Assembly: GCA_010094045.1 (NCBI GenBank)
Contig: ML986902.1
Location: forward strand, 1-33,468
DNA length: 33,468 bases
Reading direction: 5' to 3'
Source: Lojkania enalia
Lineage: Eukaryota > Ascomycota > Dothideomycetes > Pleosporales
Position 1 is the first letter of the stretch. Each line of letters begins with the position of its first letter. This document shows, in pieces, positions 20,081 to 31,007 of the stretch. Below the pieces are notes generated by a model. That model had not been told where the DNA came from. It did no database searches and saw only the letters and a list, made by a program, of their open reading frames with translations. The translations under genes and the position numbers were made by a program.

Positions 20081-21718
20081 ATGGTGTACATTCGCCAGGA
20101 CAAGCTCCCCAAGCTAAGGGAGTACAAATACTCCGGTGTTGACCACAGCCTTGTTTCGCGCTATATTCTAAAGCCGTTCTACACAAATGTTGTCATCAAG
20201 TGCTTTCCCATGTGGATGGCGTGAGTACCATAAGCTTACACACTCCCTCCGCCTGCTGATTGCTCTGTAGACCGAATCTCGTAAGTTCAATTCGCCATGA
20301 GAGCTCATAGCTCTCTCCAATATCGTTCTCCGTGCTGCGACTAGTCCTATACGATCTCGTACCCCACCGTTACTTGATACAACCGCGTCTTATACGGGTT
20401 GGACAGCTAACGAGCCATGGAACTTGTAGATAACCCTCACTGGATTCGGCTTCGTCGTTGCGAACTTCCTGACTCTCCTCTGGTACACGCCAACGCTTGA
20501 TCAGGATTGTCCATCATGGGTCTATATGAGCTGGGCAGTTGGGCTATTCCTATACCAGACATTTGACGCCGTAGACGGAACACAGGCGAGGAGGACGCAT
20601 CAGAGCGGACCTCTGGGAGAGCTATTCGACCACGGTACGCACTGTAGGCCCGAAACCAGAAACCGAGAATATGCTAATGCAATAGCAGGCGTTGATGCGA
20701 TCAATACCACGCTCGAGGTGTTACTCTTCTCCGCTACCATGAACCTAGGGCAAGGATGGAAGACTGTTTTGACTCTCTTCGCTTGTAAGAGTTGCGATTT
20801 CAGGTGCTAAACGAATTCTGTTAACAGTCTACAAGCGCTCATGACCTTCTACGTTCAAACCTGGGACGAGTACCATACGCATACGCTTACTCTTGGCATC
20901 ATCTCGGGCCCTGTTGAGGGCATATTGACCCTATGCATCGTTTATGCTCTAACCGCCGTGCTTGGGGGAGGCAGCTTCTGGCAGCGCTCCTTACTCGAAA
21001 GCGTGGGCATCCCGAACTACGATTTCATTCCCGATACTATTTATAGCCTCGCGTGGAATGAATGGTACATGGTATATGGCGGTATTGTGCTAGTCTTCAA
21101 CACGCTCTCAAGGTACGTACCCATTCCTGTTCAGACAGGTTAGGTCGAGCAAATAGACCTAACCCGCCCTCTAAACGCCCCCAATCCCACAATTCTGACA
21201 TGCAATCTAGCGCAAAGAACGTGATGGAAGCTCGCCGCAGCCGTGGCCAGAAGACGCGCGTTGCCCTCCTCGGCCTGCTAACGTTCGCAGCCGCCTGGGT
21301 GCTCATCCCCGCGTACCTTTACCTCCAGCCAATGATATTGCACAACCATCTTGTGCCATTTGTCTTCTATGCCGGCCTCATCAATGCGTATTCGGTCGGT
21401 CGTATCATCATCTCGCACCTGACGAAATCGAGATTCCCGCGTGGTAACGTGCTCATCTATCCTCTTATTTACGGCGTTGCGGACTCGCTGGGGCCCTGGC
21501 TTCAGGAGCACGTCGGGTATGGCTGGCCGAGCGCGCTGGGGGACGATGTTTACCAAGTGGCATTTGTATTTTTGTGTCTAGGACTAGCAGTGGGCGTGCA
21601 TGGAAGTTTTGTGGTCGATGTCATTTGGACGATATGTGATTATCTGGATATTTGGTGCTTGACTATCAAGTACCCGTACAAGCCTGATGCGCAGGAGGGC
21701 GGGAAAAAGGAGAAATAA
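20081..21718 (+). CDS. EPT1: sn-1,2-diacylglycerol ethanolamine-/cholinephosphotransferase (411 aa)
   Basis: It catalyses the last Kennedy-pathway step: CDP-ethanolamine or CDP-choline plus diacylglycerol gives PE or PC, in ER/Golgi membranes. Six exons: 20081-20220, 20271-20280, 20430-20634, 20689-20784, 20836-21112 and 21211-21718. Exon 2 is only 10 nt (donor GTAAGT, acceptor TGTAG) and restores frame at A-P-N-L-I-T-L-T-G. The CDP-alcohol phosphotransferase motif D-G-x2-A-R-x8-G-x3-D-x3-D is complete, from D-G-T-Q-A-R to D-H-G-V-D, and intron 3 splits its end. The acceptor of intron 4 (AAG at 20833-20835) is the least certain junction. Several hydrophobic segments follow, and the C-terminus is basic. 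Whether ethanolamine or choline is preferred cannot be decided here. Confidence 0.95.
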
Positions 21719-22083
21719 ACTGAGGCTTTGGGACAGCGGGGTTAGGTGATGGAGCAGGGGCAGGGGGCGGAGGAACTGGAAGAAGAATTAGTGTGTTTCT
21801 GGAGTTTTTTGAGTCGAGGAATTAGACTGACTAGGCGAAGGTGCTTGGTTTGGGTGCAGAGTAGGGCTTCCTTTCCTACTTCTCCTTTCTTATTCTTATT
21901 TTTATCTTATTGTGGATAGGAGTGGTAAGAAGTGCATATATATAGAGATTCTCAACTTGGCGTCAAGCATATATGTATTCTGTAATAGTTTTTTTCTACC
22001 CCTTGGCTTAGGATAATTAGTCAATACCCATACCATAGCTGGCTTGGATGGTGAATCGCGAGTTTGTCACAGATAGATAGGGG

Positions 22084-22115
22084 AGAGAGAGAGAGAGGGG
22101 GGGGGGGGGGGGGGG
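22084..22115 (+). repeat. (GA)n followed by a G19 homopolymer
   Basis: About six GA steps run directly into 19 consecutive G. It lies about 370 bp downstream of the phosphotransferase stop. Long G runs can form quadruplexes and are prone to length change. Confidence 0.85.
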
Positions 22116-24670
22116 TTGTATGTATATAGGTAGTATGCAGCATCTTGGATATGATACGGTGCCGTCGTGAGACTAATGAGAATGGGGGCTACATACGTCC
22201 TATATTTACCTGACTATAAGCTGGAGGACTTTGGAAGGCTTGGGGGAAGATATGAGGATGTTTCTCTTGGCTTTGGTGGGATGAGGGGGTGGTGGTGGAA
22301 GTTAGTGGTAGGATGTGAATCTGTGGTATGTTTCGGCGAACCCGGGATAGCGGGTGTAGGGAGGTCCACGCGCGATGGGAATAAGGAGGGAATAAGAAAA
22401 GAAGTGAGCGTGGGGATAGCACAGTAGCGGTGGTGCATTGTGGGCAAGCGAGGTGAATATATGGGACTTTTACTAGACGGCAATAATAATAAGCCAGCAT
22501 GAGACGAAATTCTGGCAGGACGACACTCGAATCAATAATGATTTCAGCGTGAAATGAAAGCAAAGCGGCCCCTCGAACGCTTAACGGATTCGTGCCATAA
22601 ATCGATAACAGCACATCGACCGCAAAGGTGTAAAGCAGCGAGCGCGATCGGCTTGGCAAACCGTCAGCAGAATCAAACACGATGCTCCCAAATAATGGGT
22701 AGGGTAGGATCGGTATTGATGGACCTGGGCCGCTGTTGGCGTTGGCATCGGCTTGGCGCTTGCAGTGTTGCGCTAGGCATGCCGGGTTCTTGCTCGTTAT
22801 CAGGGGCGCCGCTCGCCGCTGCTGCGCAAGAAGGATGATGTTGAGGGCTTCGAAGGAGAGAGCTGCATGATATGCAGCACAGTGGCTCAAGAAGAGCATG
22901 GTGGAGGTGGCGGGCGACGGGCTGGAGCTTGGTGTGTCTTGGTAAGTATGCTGAATCGTGCTCAGAGCCTAAATCCCTGCAAGAAACCCCCCCCCCAAAA
23001 AAAAAGGTCAATTGTTCCGTACAGGGTACAGTAGCGATTATGCTTCAAGGCATGTCTCGTGCAAGCGCTCCATTAGCTAAAAGAAAAACAGCCTTTGTTA
23101 AGATGGGGTCCGGTGTTGGCGCCAATATGCGTTTTGCTCGGCGTTGTCGGGAGTTGTGGGGCATTCGTCTGTTCTGTTTTCGCGCCCCTACGCTCGGCTT
23201 CAGAGCATTCCATCAAAGATTTGGGTGAAAATTCGGACGCCCAATAATAATGATATAATCGCAGTGCAGCATTCCAGACTCCAGGGCGGCTACTAGTTCA
23301 GCAAGCCGTTAGGTGAGCATCAGCGCTCTGTTGGAAAAGGTAGTTCGGCGTCGACGCCACTGTCGCTTGGCTGATAACAGCGGCTCGGGCGTTGCCGAGT
23401 CGTCTCCCCTGGTCTTATGGGCTGCTGAGTCTTTGCGGCACCAAGGAAGCTTCGCTGAGCCGTGTCTTAGTGGCCTTGTCAAGGCTTGAGCACGACGTCC
23501 TGGCTGGCGGAATCGTCCTGTTCGCGGGGAAGGCTGCAAAAAACAGGCTCGCACGCGACGTTGCATGCCCTCGCCGTGGCCCGCAGCGCCCAGACGTCGA
23601 AAGAAAGATTCAGTAGATTGGACATGGGCCGCTCTTTCGGCAATCCTCCTTCCTAATCTATTTGGGGGGCCCCTTGGGCGGTTGGAGGAGGAGGACGGTT
23701 AATATCTCAAGCAATTATCTAGCAATCAGCCTACCTTCCTTATCAGACATTAACCCAGCAGCATCGCAGCGAGCAATCTGAGCCTCGCGCCCGCCGTCGA
23801 CGACAGTTTCACCTGCCATGCCTGCCGTGCGAGCCGTGCGAGCGTTGCTGGGTGCGGGTGCGGGTTGCTGGCCTCCCTGTCGAATGAGGGCGAGGCGTTT
23901 GGCTTCTAGAAGACCGGATCGCCTCCTCTCGCCGTCAAGCTGGGCGGGTTGGGGACATAGCCTACATTGAATGGAGAGAGGCATGGGAGGGGAGACGGCC
24001 TGCATTCTATGCATACAGCAGTGGCGCGCCGTGCGAAAGGTGGCCCGCCGCCCCCCCCCAAAGGTGTGGGAGCGCCCGTGCCCTGTCGGAGATAGCGTCC
24101 GTATAGCTTAATCTTGTTTGGAGTACATCGCCCACTGGCAGCCCAGCAACCTCGCCGCGCTATGCGTGAATGCTCGTCCAGGTCGGACAGCGCGAGACCG
24201 AGCCGCATCCCCCTGGCCTCGAAATCCTCTCCCCACGCGACTTTCGACATCCTAATGGCAGACCTTGCTGCAAGGGATTCCGAGGCTGTTTTGGCGGGGC
24301 CATGTCCACGCCTACTACAGAGATACCTAGCTGGATGCACGGCGCTGGTCAGCTGCAGGTTTGGACGGCGCACGATATGGCGGGCGGTCTGGGCGATGAG
24401 GCGTTCCAAGGGATGAAATCAAGCCGTATGTAAAAGTTCTGGGCACTGTAAAGCACATGCCTAATATGGAAATATGTCCAGGCTATCTACCGCGTCGTCA
24501 ATTGGTCCCCTACAACACGAGCGCCAGCCCATTTGATGGGCAATACTATTACTGGAACAAGTCCTCAGAGCTTGTTCTCGCCCTCTCCGTCCCTCCTCGC
24601 TATCGCGATCCTGCCGTCCTGCGCTGTGCGTCTGATAAGCACACCTTCTAGTCCGGGTACTGTCGGGCAA

Positions 24671-24730
24671 GCAAGTGAAAGCAACTGACTGCAACTGACT
24701 GCAACTGACTGCAAGTGATTGCAAGCGATT
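24671..24730 (+). repeat. Six-unit 10-bp tandem repeat upstream of the peptide transporter
   Basis: Unit GCAACTGACT occurs three times exactly (24681-24710), flanked by variants GCAAGTGAAA, GCAAGTGATT and GCAAGCGATT. The array lies about 160 bp before the transporter ATG, so it is a candidate promoter element. Confidence 0.85.
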
Positions 24731-24890
24731 GCCGGCCAGGGCTCCCCGGCCATCCCTACACGCCAGCTATACAGTACATATAGCTCCAGCTCGGCCGCCT
24801 CTTGGGCGTTTCTTCTTCCTCTTCCTCGTCGCTCCCCTTTCACCACGACTAGGCTGCCTTGAGTGATTCCAACACGACCAAGAGCCCATC

Positions 24891-27041
24891 ATGCCTATTC
24901 CCGACGTCGACGACACGGTAGGTCCCCGACTCCCTCTTCGTGCCGCACTCTCTCTTCTAGCGTCTCATATTTCCTTCACTGTTGCGAACACTAGCGCTAA
25001 CACACGCGCCTAGGCCATCGGCCTGAGGATGGACCCGTCTCTTGTAGATGGCTCCGGCGACCCAGACCGCAAGCACCCAGATGCCCATAAGACAAGCCTT
25101 CCCACGTACATGGCCGAGGGTAAGACCATGCAGGATGAGTACCTCGACAGCACCGCACTGCCGACCGAGGAAGAGTTGCACACCCTCCGCCGCGTTGGTG
25201 GCCACATCCCGTGGAAGGTGTTCTCTATCGCCTTCATCGAGCTCGTGGAGCGTATGTCGTACTATGGTACGATTGCCGTCTTTTCCAACTTCATCTCCAA
25301 GCCAAACCCTGGAACGGCCACCGGAGCAGCGGTCAACCCAGACGACGAGGAGGCTGTACCCGGTGCTCTCAATCTCGGAAAACAGGTCGCTTTCTCTCTG
25401 ACAACCTTCAACGCTTTCTGGGTGTACTGTATGCCATTGGTCGGTGCCTGGCTCGCCGATACCTACTGGGGACGATACAAGACCATTGTTATCTCCGTCA
25501 TTATCGCTGAGGTTGGTCACATCATCCTCACTGCTTCTGCTGCCCCTTCGGTTATAAAGGACTCGGACAGCTCCCTCGCGGCCTTCGTTATTGGTTTGGT
25601 TATCATGGGAGTAGGAACTGGATGGTTCAAGCCGAATATCTCGCCCCTCATTGCCGAACAAATTCCGGAGCAGACAATGCACGTAACCACAACTAAGTCG
25701 GGTGAACGCGTTATCATGGACCCGGCTATCACTATTACCCGCCTTTACAACTGGTTCTATTTCTTCATCAACGTCGGAGCATTGGTCGGCCAGATTGCCA
25801 TGGTTTACGCCGAACGTTACGTCGGTTTTTACCTGTCATACCTGCTTCCTACCCTCATGTTCCTTGTTTGCCTTCCTATACTCTTCTTCTGCCGCAAGCA
25901 ATACGTTGTGCACCCGCCGGCAGGAAGCGTGCTCCCCCCGGCGATGAAGCTCTTGTGGTTGAACATAAAGTCTGGCTGGCACCTCAACCCCATTACCTCC
26001 TGGAAGACATGGCAAAATGGTTCGTTCTGGGAGAACAACAAGGTGTGTATACTCTACTCCACTGTTAACAAATCTTATCTAATTCGCCCAATAGCCTTCT
26101 CGTCTAGGAGATGCCAAGCCTAAGTGGATGACATTTGATGATGCGTGGGTTGATGAAGTCGCCCGTGGTTTCAACGCCTGCGTTGTCTTTATCTGGATTC
26201 CAGTTTTCTGGCTCGCTTACCGTCAAATGGACAGCAACTTGACAGCTATGGTAGGCCTTCACTGCTCATGGGCGAGATAGAATATGATGAATTGGACTGA
26301 CTCTCCGACAGTGCGCCACAATGGCTCTCCATGGTATTCCTAACGACATCCTCTCGAACTTAGACCCTCTGGCCATTATCATTTTGGTTCCTATCATGGA
26401 TATATTGGTTTACCCTGCCCTGCGTAAGAGGGGCATCAGGTTCACTCCGATCAAGAAAATAACAGCCGGTTTCATGGTTGCTACCGCTTCCGTGAGTGTC
26501 GTAGAATTTCCTCATTTTTAAACGAAACTGACCTTAGGCATAGATGATCTGGGCCACTGTTACCCAACACTACGTATACAAGACTTCCGGCTATTACGAC
26601 ACTAAAGACCCGGATTACAAGTCCCCAATCAATGTCTGGGTGGTTGCCGGTATTTATGTCCTCATCGCCGTTTCTGAAATCTTCGCCTCTGTGACAACCC
26701 TTGAATATGCCTTCACCAAGGCTCCCAAGAACATGCGGTCTCTCGTCCAGTCAGTCTCGCTCTTTACCTCTGCCTTCTCGGCTGCTCTCGCACAAGCCTG
26801 GACCCCGCTTGCCGCCGACCCGCATCTCGTATGGAACTACGCCAGCGTCGCCATCATTTCATTCGTCTTCGGCATCCTCTTCTACTGGTTCAACAGGAAC
26901 CTTGATAAGGATGAGGACAAACTCAACCAGCTTCCTACTGGGCACCTTACCACGCAGTCTCAGGCAGAGGATCTTGAGCGCCGTTTGAGCGTGTCGATCG
27001 ACCCAGAAAAGACCACTACTCTCACGGAGAAGGAGGCTTAG
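24891..27041 (+). CDS. PTR2: PTR2-type proton/oligopeptide symporter (629 aa, POT family)
   Basis: It imports di- and tripeptides with protons across the plasma membrane. Five exons: 24891-24917, 25014-26042, 26095-26250, 26312-26491 and 26544-27041. All have GT-AG introns, and branch sites are present (for example CTAAC 24997-25001, CTGAC 26296-26300). Exon 1 is just 27 nt, M-P-I-P-D-V-D-D-T. A start at the downstream ATG 25029 is possible but would leave the well-spliced exon unused. The N-terminus is hydrophilic. Family signatures are F-I-E-L-V-E-R-M-S-Y-Y-G (the E-x-x-E-R proton-coupling motif), G-A-W-L-A-D-T-Y-W-G-R-Y-K-T (signature 1) and F-Y-F-F-I-N-V-G-A-L (signature 2). Hydrophobic segments fit 12 helices with a long central loop. 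Length is typical for fungal PTR2. The 10-bp tandem array lies in its promoter. Confidence 0.95.
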
Positions 27042-27477
27042 GTCATCGAATACCAGAGCACCTGGCGTGCGTAGGTGTATATTTCATGGTAAATGATTGA
27101 CGGCGGTGCGATTTTAGGGATGTAATGACCGACGTGGTAGACGTGATCCCCAATGCTATCGCTTTACGCTAGGCATGCATATATCGAGATAGATTTCGGA
27201 TAATGCTGTCGGGAATAGGATATATTTGATGATGTTCATCTGTTATTGTATTGAGAGTGACGTGGGAGAGGAAGAACTATGGTACGGTGGTGTCCGATGC
27301 CGTTGCTGAGCGTCACAGAGCCGGCTAGCTCACGTGCGGGTCGGCGCCCTGCCCCGGATGTCCCGGGATATCCACTACCCCAGGTTTCCCCCCCCCCCCC
27401 CCGGCCCCCCGGGGGGTTGGATATCTCGCTCCCTCCACGCCCTTGGCTAAGCCTGCCGCTAATCCCCCTCGCACCTC
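27042..27477. other. Transporter 3' region with a C/G-rich tract
   Basis: No gene is seen. At about 27388-27416 a C15 run, GG, C6 and G6 follow one another and could form a strong hairpin or quadruplex. Upstream sequence is AT-richer and fits a transcript end. Confidence 0.55.
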
Positions 27478-28620
27478 GTGTGTAATTCTCCTTGCTGGGC
27501 GCCCATTGACCTAGGGTCCCCTGCCCGACCCTGCTGCCAGCGCGGCCAGCGCTCAGACATCAACACTGTGAATAATGCAGAGCTACGCGCCAACGCGCAG
27601 CACATCCTAGCTATGATACGCGAGCAGCGGCTAGAGAATACGTGCCAAGTCTATAATGCAAAGTACGCGGAATTCAAGGTATATATATATATTCCTAGCC
27701 GGCTATCAATCTGTCACATGTTCTACTATCCTATTTTAGTTGGTCTGTTTTTCAGGCCTATATAGTCTCGCCATCGCCAGCTTCTACCGAAGCAGGCCAC
27801 TTACCCTCCTTCAATACATCAATATTTGCCTCAGCAATTGATGCTCCCTGATACGCGACACAATCTTATACCAGGCGATACCACTGCTCGCAGACCAGCT
27901 TTAAGTGCTGGATTCTCGAAATGAGCAACGGATGAAGGAGCTTAAAGGGTCTATTGACCGCCTGCTGCTCGAGCTAGTATTGCACCAACCTCTTCTGCTC
28001 GCTCGCCCAGTCCATTTTCTCTTCCAGCTGCGCCTAAAGCTACGCCCGAGCCAGCGTCGCCGCCGCTACGGCCGGCGGTGGTAGTCCCAAAGCGTCGCAT
28101 GTGCCCGTACAGTAAGGACTGTAAAGGATCTCTGGCGTGAGTGGACCGTAGGCCTGCAAGGCTAGCCTTCAATCACCGAGCTAGATAGATAATGGGGGCA
28201 AGCAATAAAGGGTAGGCCGCTAGAGCGAGCTGTAGTGGTATTCGCTGTGCCTCGAGGCCATCAAGGTGATTAGGCATATAGCTCAGCAGCTGAGGTGCTC
28301 CCTAGACCAGCTCTGCAAGCAGCTCAGAGCAGCTAGGAAGGGAGCCGGCAGGCGGTAGGCAGGAGAAGGAGGTAGTTGTTTGATAGCTGTCTATAAGAGA
28401 CTATGCATACTCCCTAGATGGTAGAGATGTACCTATAGTCGCAGCACCTACACAGAGTGCTAGGAGCAGCGTAGCAGCACCCCTGACTTAGCGCAACAAC
28501 CCTGCAGTACTGCAGCGGCTCAGCAGCAATTCTAGGATGCTAAAAACCAGGTTATTTGAGCTGGTAGCGGCCGAGATATAGCTCAGAGAGAGACTGGGCA
28601 ATGAGCATACTATTAATATC
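27478..28620 (+). mobile_element. Decayed Crypton-like element relic with GCR1_C-type domain
   Basis: The segment at about 27540-27676 encodes a helix-rich stretch ending N-T-C-Q-V-Y-N-A-K-Y-A-E-F-K. It resembles the N-terminal start of fungal Crypton-type tyrosine-recombinase proteins (N-T-x-x-A-Y-x-x-K-x-x-E-F-K), and a GTATAT-type donor follows. At 28111-28270 the plus frame reads T-V-K-D-L-W-R-E-W-T-V-G-L-Q-G then P-S-I-T-E-L-D, the hallmark of the GCR1_C DNA-binding domain found at the C-terminus of these proteins. A Pro-rich linker before it (about 28020-28100) is in another frame, and in-frame stops (for example TAG in the LQG region, TAA near 28190) interrupt it. The catalytic middle is missing. 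It is therefore a frameshifted deletion relic. Family assignment is from memory of the motifs. Confidence 0.65.
28111..28270 (+). pseudogene. GCR1_C-like DNA-binding domain fragment
   Basis: The best-preserved part of the relic. W-R-E-W-T-V-G-L followed by P-S-I-x-E-L-D-x-x-W-G fits the family, with two premature stops. It is not expected to be expressed as a working protein. Confidence 0.65.
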
Positions 28621-28874
28621 TGTCAGCCAGAATTATCACCTATATAAGCCTTCATGCTTTAGCAGCAAAAAGGTCGGCCTTTTTGTTCCTGATATATCTA
28701 TCCATGTGGCCCAACTTTGGCATGACTTGTTGTGTTCTTGCATACAATCCCGGCATTACGCGGATTTAAGCCCTGCCAAGCTAGGAGCGTCACTGGGAAC
28801 ATATTGCATATTTCTAGAGCATTGGTAATCTCCCCCACGTCAACCTCACAACAGCAACAAGATCCGACGTCGGG
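28621..28874. other. Upstream region of the F-box gene
   Basis: About 250 bp with no gene. It presumably holds the F-box gene promoter. ACCTCACAACAGCAACAAGATCC-like A/C-rich sequence just before the ATG fits a 5' UTR. Confidence 0.5.
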
Positions 28875-30330
28875 ATGGCGAACGCCCTATGTAGCCTTAC
28901 ACAATTATCCTCATACCTCCCTGACGAAATTCTCCTCGAGATTCTCTCGTATCTTCCCAATGGGAAGGAAGGGCAAACTGATCTTGCAAGTTTTTGTTTG
29001 GTTTGCCGGTACGTTCCTTACTCCCCCCGCCGACGGCATTCCCCGAGCATGATTTTGGAGACCCCACTCGAAGTGGGGATCTATTGACTAGTTTGCTGAC
29101 TTGTTGTAGGCAATGGTACGACGTTGCGATCCGACGATTGTACAAGTCACCGCATCTTGCCGGACGACGCTACGAGCTTTTCGTAAGGACACTATGTCCG
29201 AGCATTCTTCCTCACATACGGAAGAGCGAGCTGGCCGGCTTGGGTAGGCGCACCTCTCGTAACTTTGGGGGCACGGAACGGATGCACCCATCTTCCCCAT
29301 TCGCTAGTCTGCAATGCTAACGAAGGGTTGTGTAGTCAAGGTCCTGGACCTCTCGCACATCGTCCACCACGGCACAAAGTCCACAACAGCCCGGCTCCTT
29401 GGCCGCACGAAATTTAGTCTTGAGGTATTTATCGCGCCGCAAGCGTCGTTCGCGATAAACTGCTGGGCTTCCCTGTCTAAATGCGTCAACCTCCATACGC
29501 TCAATCTCTCCCTGGTCAGCGAATGTATCTCCTACCAAGCGCTCAACCAGACTATCTGCAAACTTCCGAAGTTGACCGCGATACACTTGCCGAGGTGTAG
29601 CAGCAATTACGACACGTACGGCGTCTTGCTGAGTCTCCAGTGGCCGCCGCGCCTGCGGTATCTAGCCCTAGCAGGTAATGCGGATATGCTCGGCAAGCCG
29701 GAGAGCTTCCCGCCGAGTCTGTCTTCGCTGTCTATCTCGCATGCTCCATTGGTCGAAGCGGATAGTATTAGACAGCTGCTTACGAATCTGGCAGATTCGT
29801 TAACCAATGTCGAGTTGAGGGATCTGCCGCGCGTGGAGCACGGAGAGTTAAACGGGGTTTTGGACTGGTGTACGAAACTGGAGAGCCTAATCATCAGTGT
29901 CGATTACATTGACGTGGATTTCGGGAATATGCCGGATTGGTTCAATTCCTCGCATTGGATGTCGGCAAAGCCGCTGCAGAAACTTCGGCTCGTAAACTCA
30001 GGGCATTTCGATATAGATCCGCGTTTAGCGTTTCAGCCTGTTGATCTGTTTACGCTTATCGACGAACGATTCCTAGGAAGAATAAGGCAGGTTGACATTG
30101 CGAGTAGCGTCGGTTGGCACGCTAAAGATGACGGAGGTGAGATTGAAGCTGTGGCTACAGCGTTGATAGAGTGCGATAAGGAGAACTGGATTGAGGGCCG
30201 GTGGCACTATAGTGATCGCTTTGGATTTGGGAAGAAAGAGAGGGAGAAGCTAGGGGCGTATGAGGCTTGGAGAGCGACGGAGAGAGGCACGAGGACAGCG
30301 CCGAGGCTTAGAGTTTATAAGGATTCCTAG
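28875..30330 (+). CDS. F-box protein with leucine-rich-like body (420 aa)
   Basis: F-box proteins recruit substrates to SCF ubiquitin ligases through Skp1. Three exons: 28875-29008, 29110-29243 and 29336-30330. Branch sites are CTGAC at 29096-29100 and CTAAC at 29317-29321. Residues about 12-60 read as an F-box: Y-L-P-D-E-I-L-L-E-I-L-S-Y-L-P, then D-L-A-S-F-C-L-V-C-R, then Q-W-Y-D-V-A-I-R-R-L-Y-K. Intron 1 falls inside it. The body has Leu-spaced segments (V-K-V-L-D-L-S, N-L-H-T-L-N-L-S-L-V, L-R-Y-L-A-L-A-G, L-S-S-L-S-I-S, L-Q-K-L-R-L-V) typical of irregular LRRs in fungal F-box proteins. The C-terminus is charged. No substrate can be named. Such families expand and diverge fast in Pezizomycotina. 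Confidence 0.8.
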
Positions 30331-31007
30331 GGTGATCTAGGCTATGGATGAGGCTAGGTTGATATTATCGGACTAGATACCACGATGGAAGAGCTTCTTT
30401 AGTGAATTGTGTGGCATCCGCTATACTTTATGGAGCGGGAATGGGTGGGTTAGAGTGGAAGTGATGGATTCTATGAGTAGCGCTAACACGAGGAATGAGG
30501 AATGATATGTACAATAAACTCGCGATCTTCCCTAGGCATTGTCGAATTGTAAAGGGAATAGAAAGATGACACATTTAACGTAGAATAAGCTACACAGCTC
30601 CTTCCAATTCAACTCTAGTAAGATGATTACATTAGGTATCCATCTCTAAAACAGAAGTGAGCGCCTTTCCCTCCACAAACATCTCATTATCAGTACCAAA
30701 TGATCTTATATGTGCTACGAGAGCATATATCATTCCTGGCAATCCTTTGTTTCTCGGTAACACCGATTCAGTATCACCCTCGACTACGCCAGCACGCTTC
30801 ACTGTCCTCTTTCACGCACAACGTAATGTGACCTCCCATATGTCCTATAATTACGACGTGTCCGCGTCAATGGCACGGGCTATGTGGCAATTGGGCAAAT
30901 CCACTCATACACATGTGCACACCCCTTCTCTTTTCTCTCCTATTCTGCTTTCACTCCATCCTTGTCGCTCTTTCAGCTTCTGCTTGGTCGCCATCTTGTT
31001 GCTCAAT
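30331..31007. other. Intergenic DNA and likely promoter / 5' UTR
   Basis: The plus frame of the next gene stays open upstream to about 30657, with an in-frame ATG at 30840. The sequence at 30900-31000 is pyrimidine-rich (CCCCTTCTCTTTTCTCTCC-type), which looks like a fungal promoter/5' UTR rather than coding. I therefore place the start at 31008. Confidence 0.55.

Larger units (their letters stand above)
21719..24890. other. 3.2-kb region without a convincing gene
   Basis: It contains a GA/poly-G tract (22084-22115), a C-run/A-run junction near 22988-23007, a C9 run near 24051-24059 and the 10-bp tandem repeat at 24671-24730. Several open frames exist: minus 22189-22899 (236 codons), minus 23715-24014, and overlapping plus and minus frames at 23906-24433. 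None shows a recognisable domain, and their overlap in several frames points to GC-rich chance frames. A fast-evolving gene at 23.7-24.4 kb cannot be excluded. Confidence 0.5.

Noticed and set aside
22189..22899. 236-codon minus-strand frame with ATG
   Set aside because: Low-complexity Ser/Pro/Leu content, no domain, and partly opposite a GA/GT-rich tract; not supported as a gene without expression data.
30657..31007. Upstream extension of the DUF7587-like protein, including ATG 30840
   Set aside because: The frame is open, but the sequence is pyrimidine-rich leader-like and starts from a non-ATG codon; ATG 31008 preferred.
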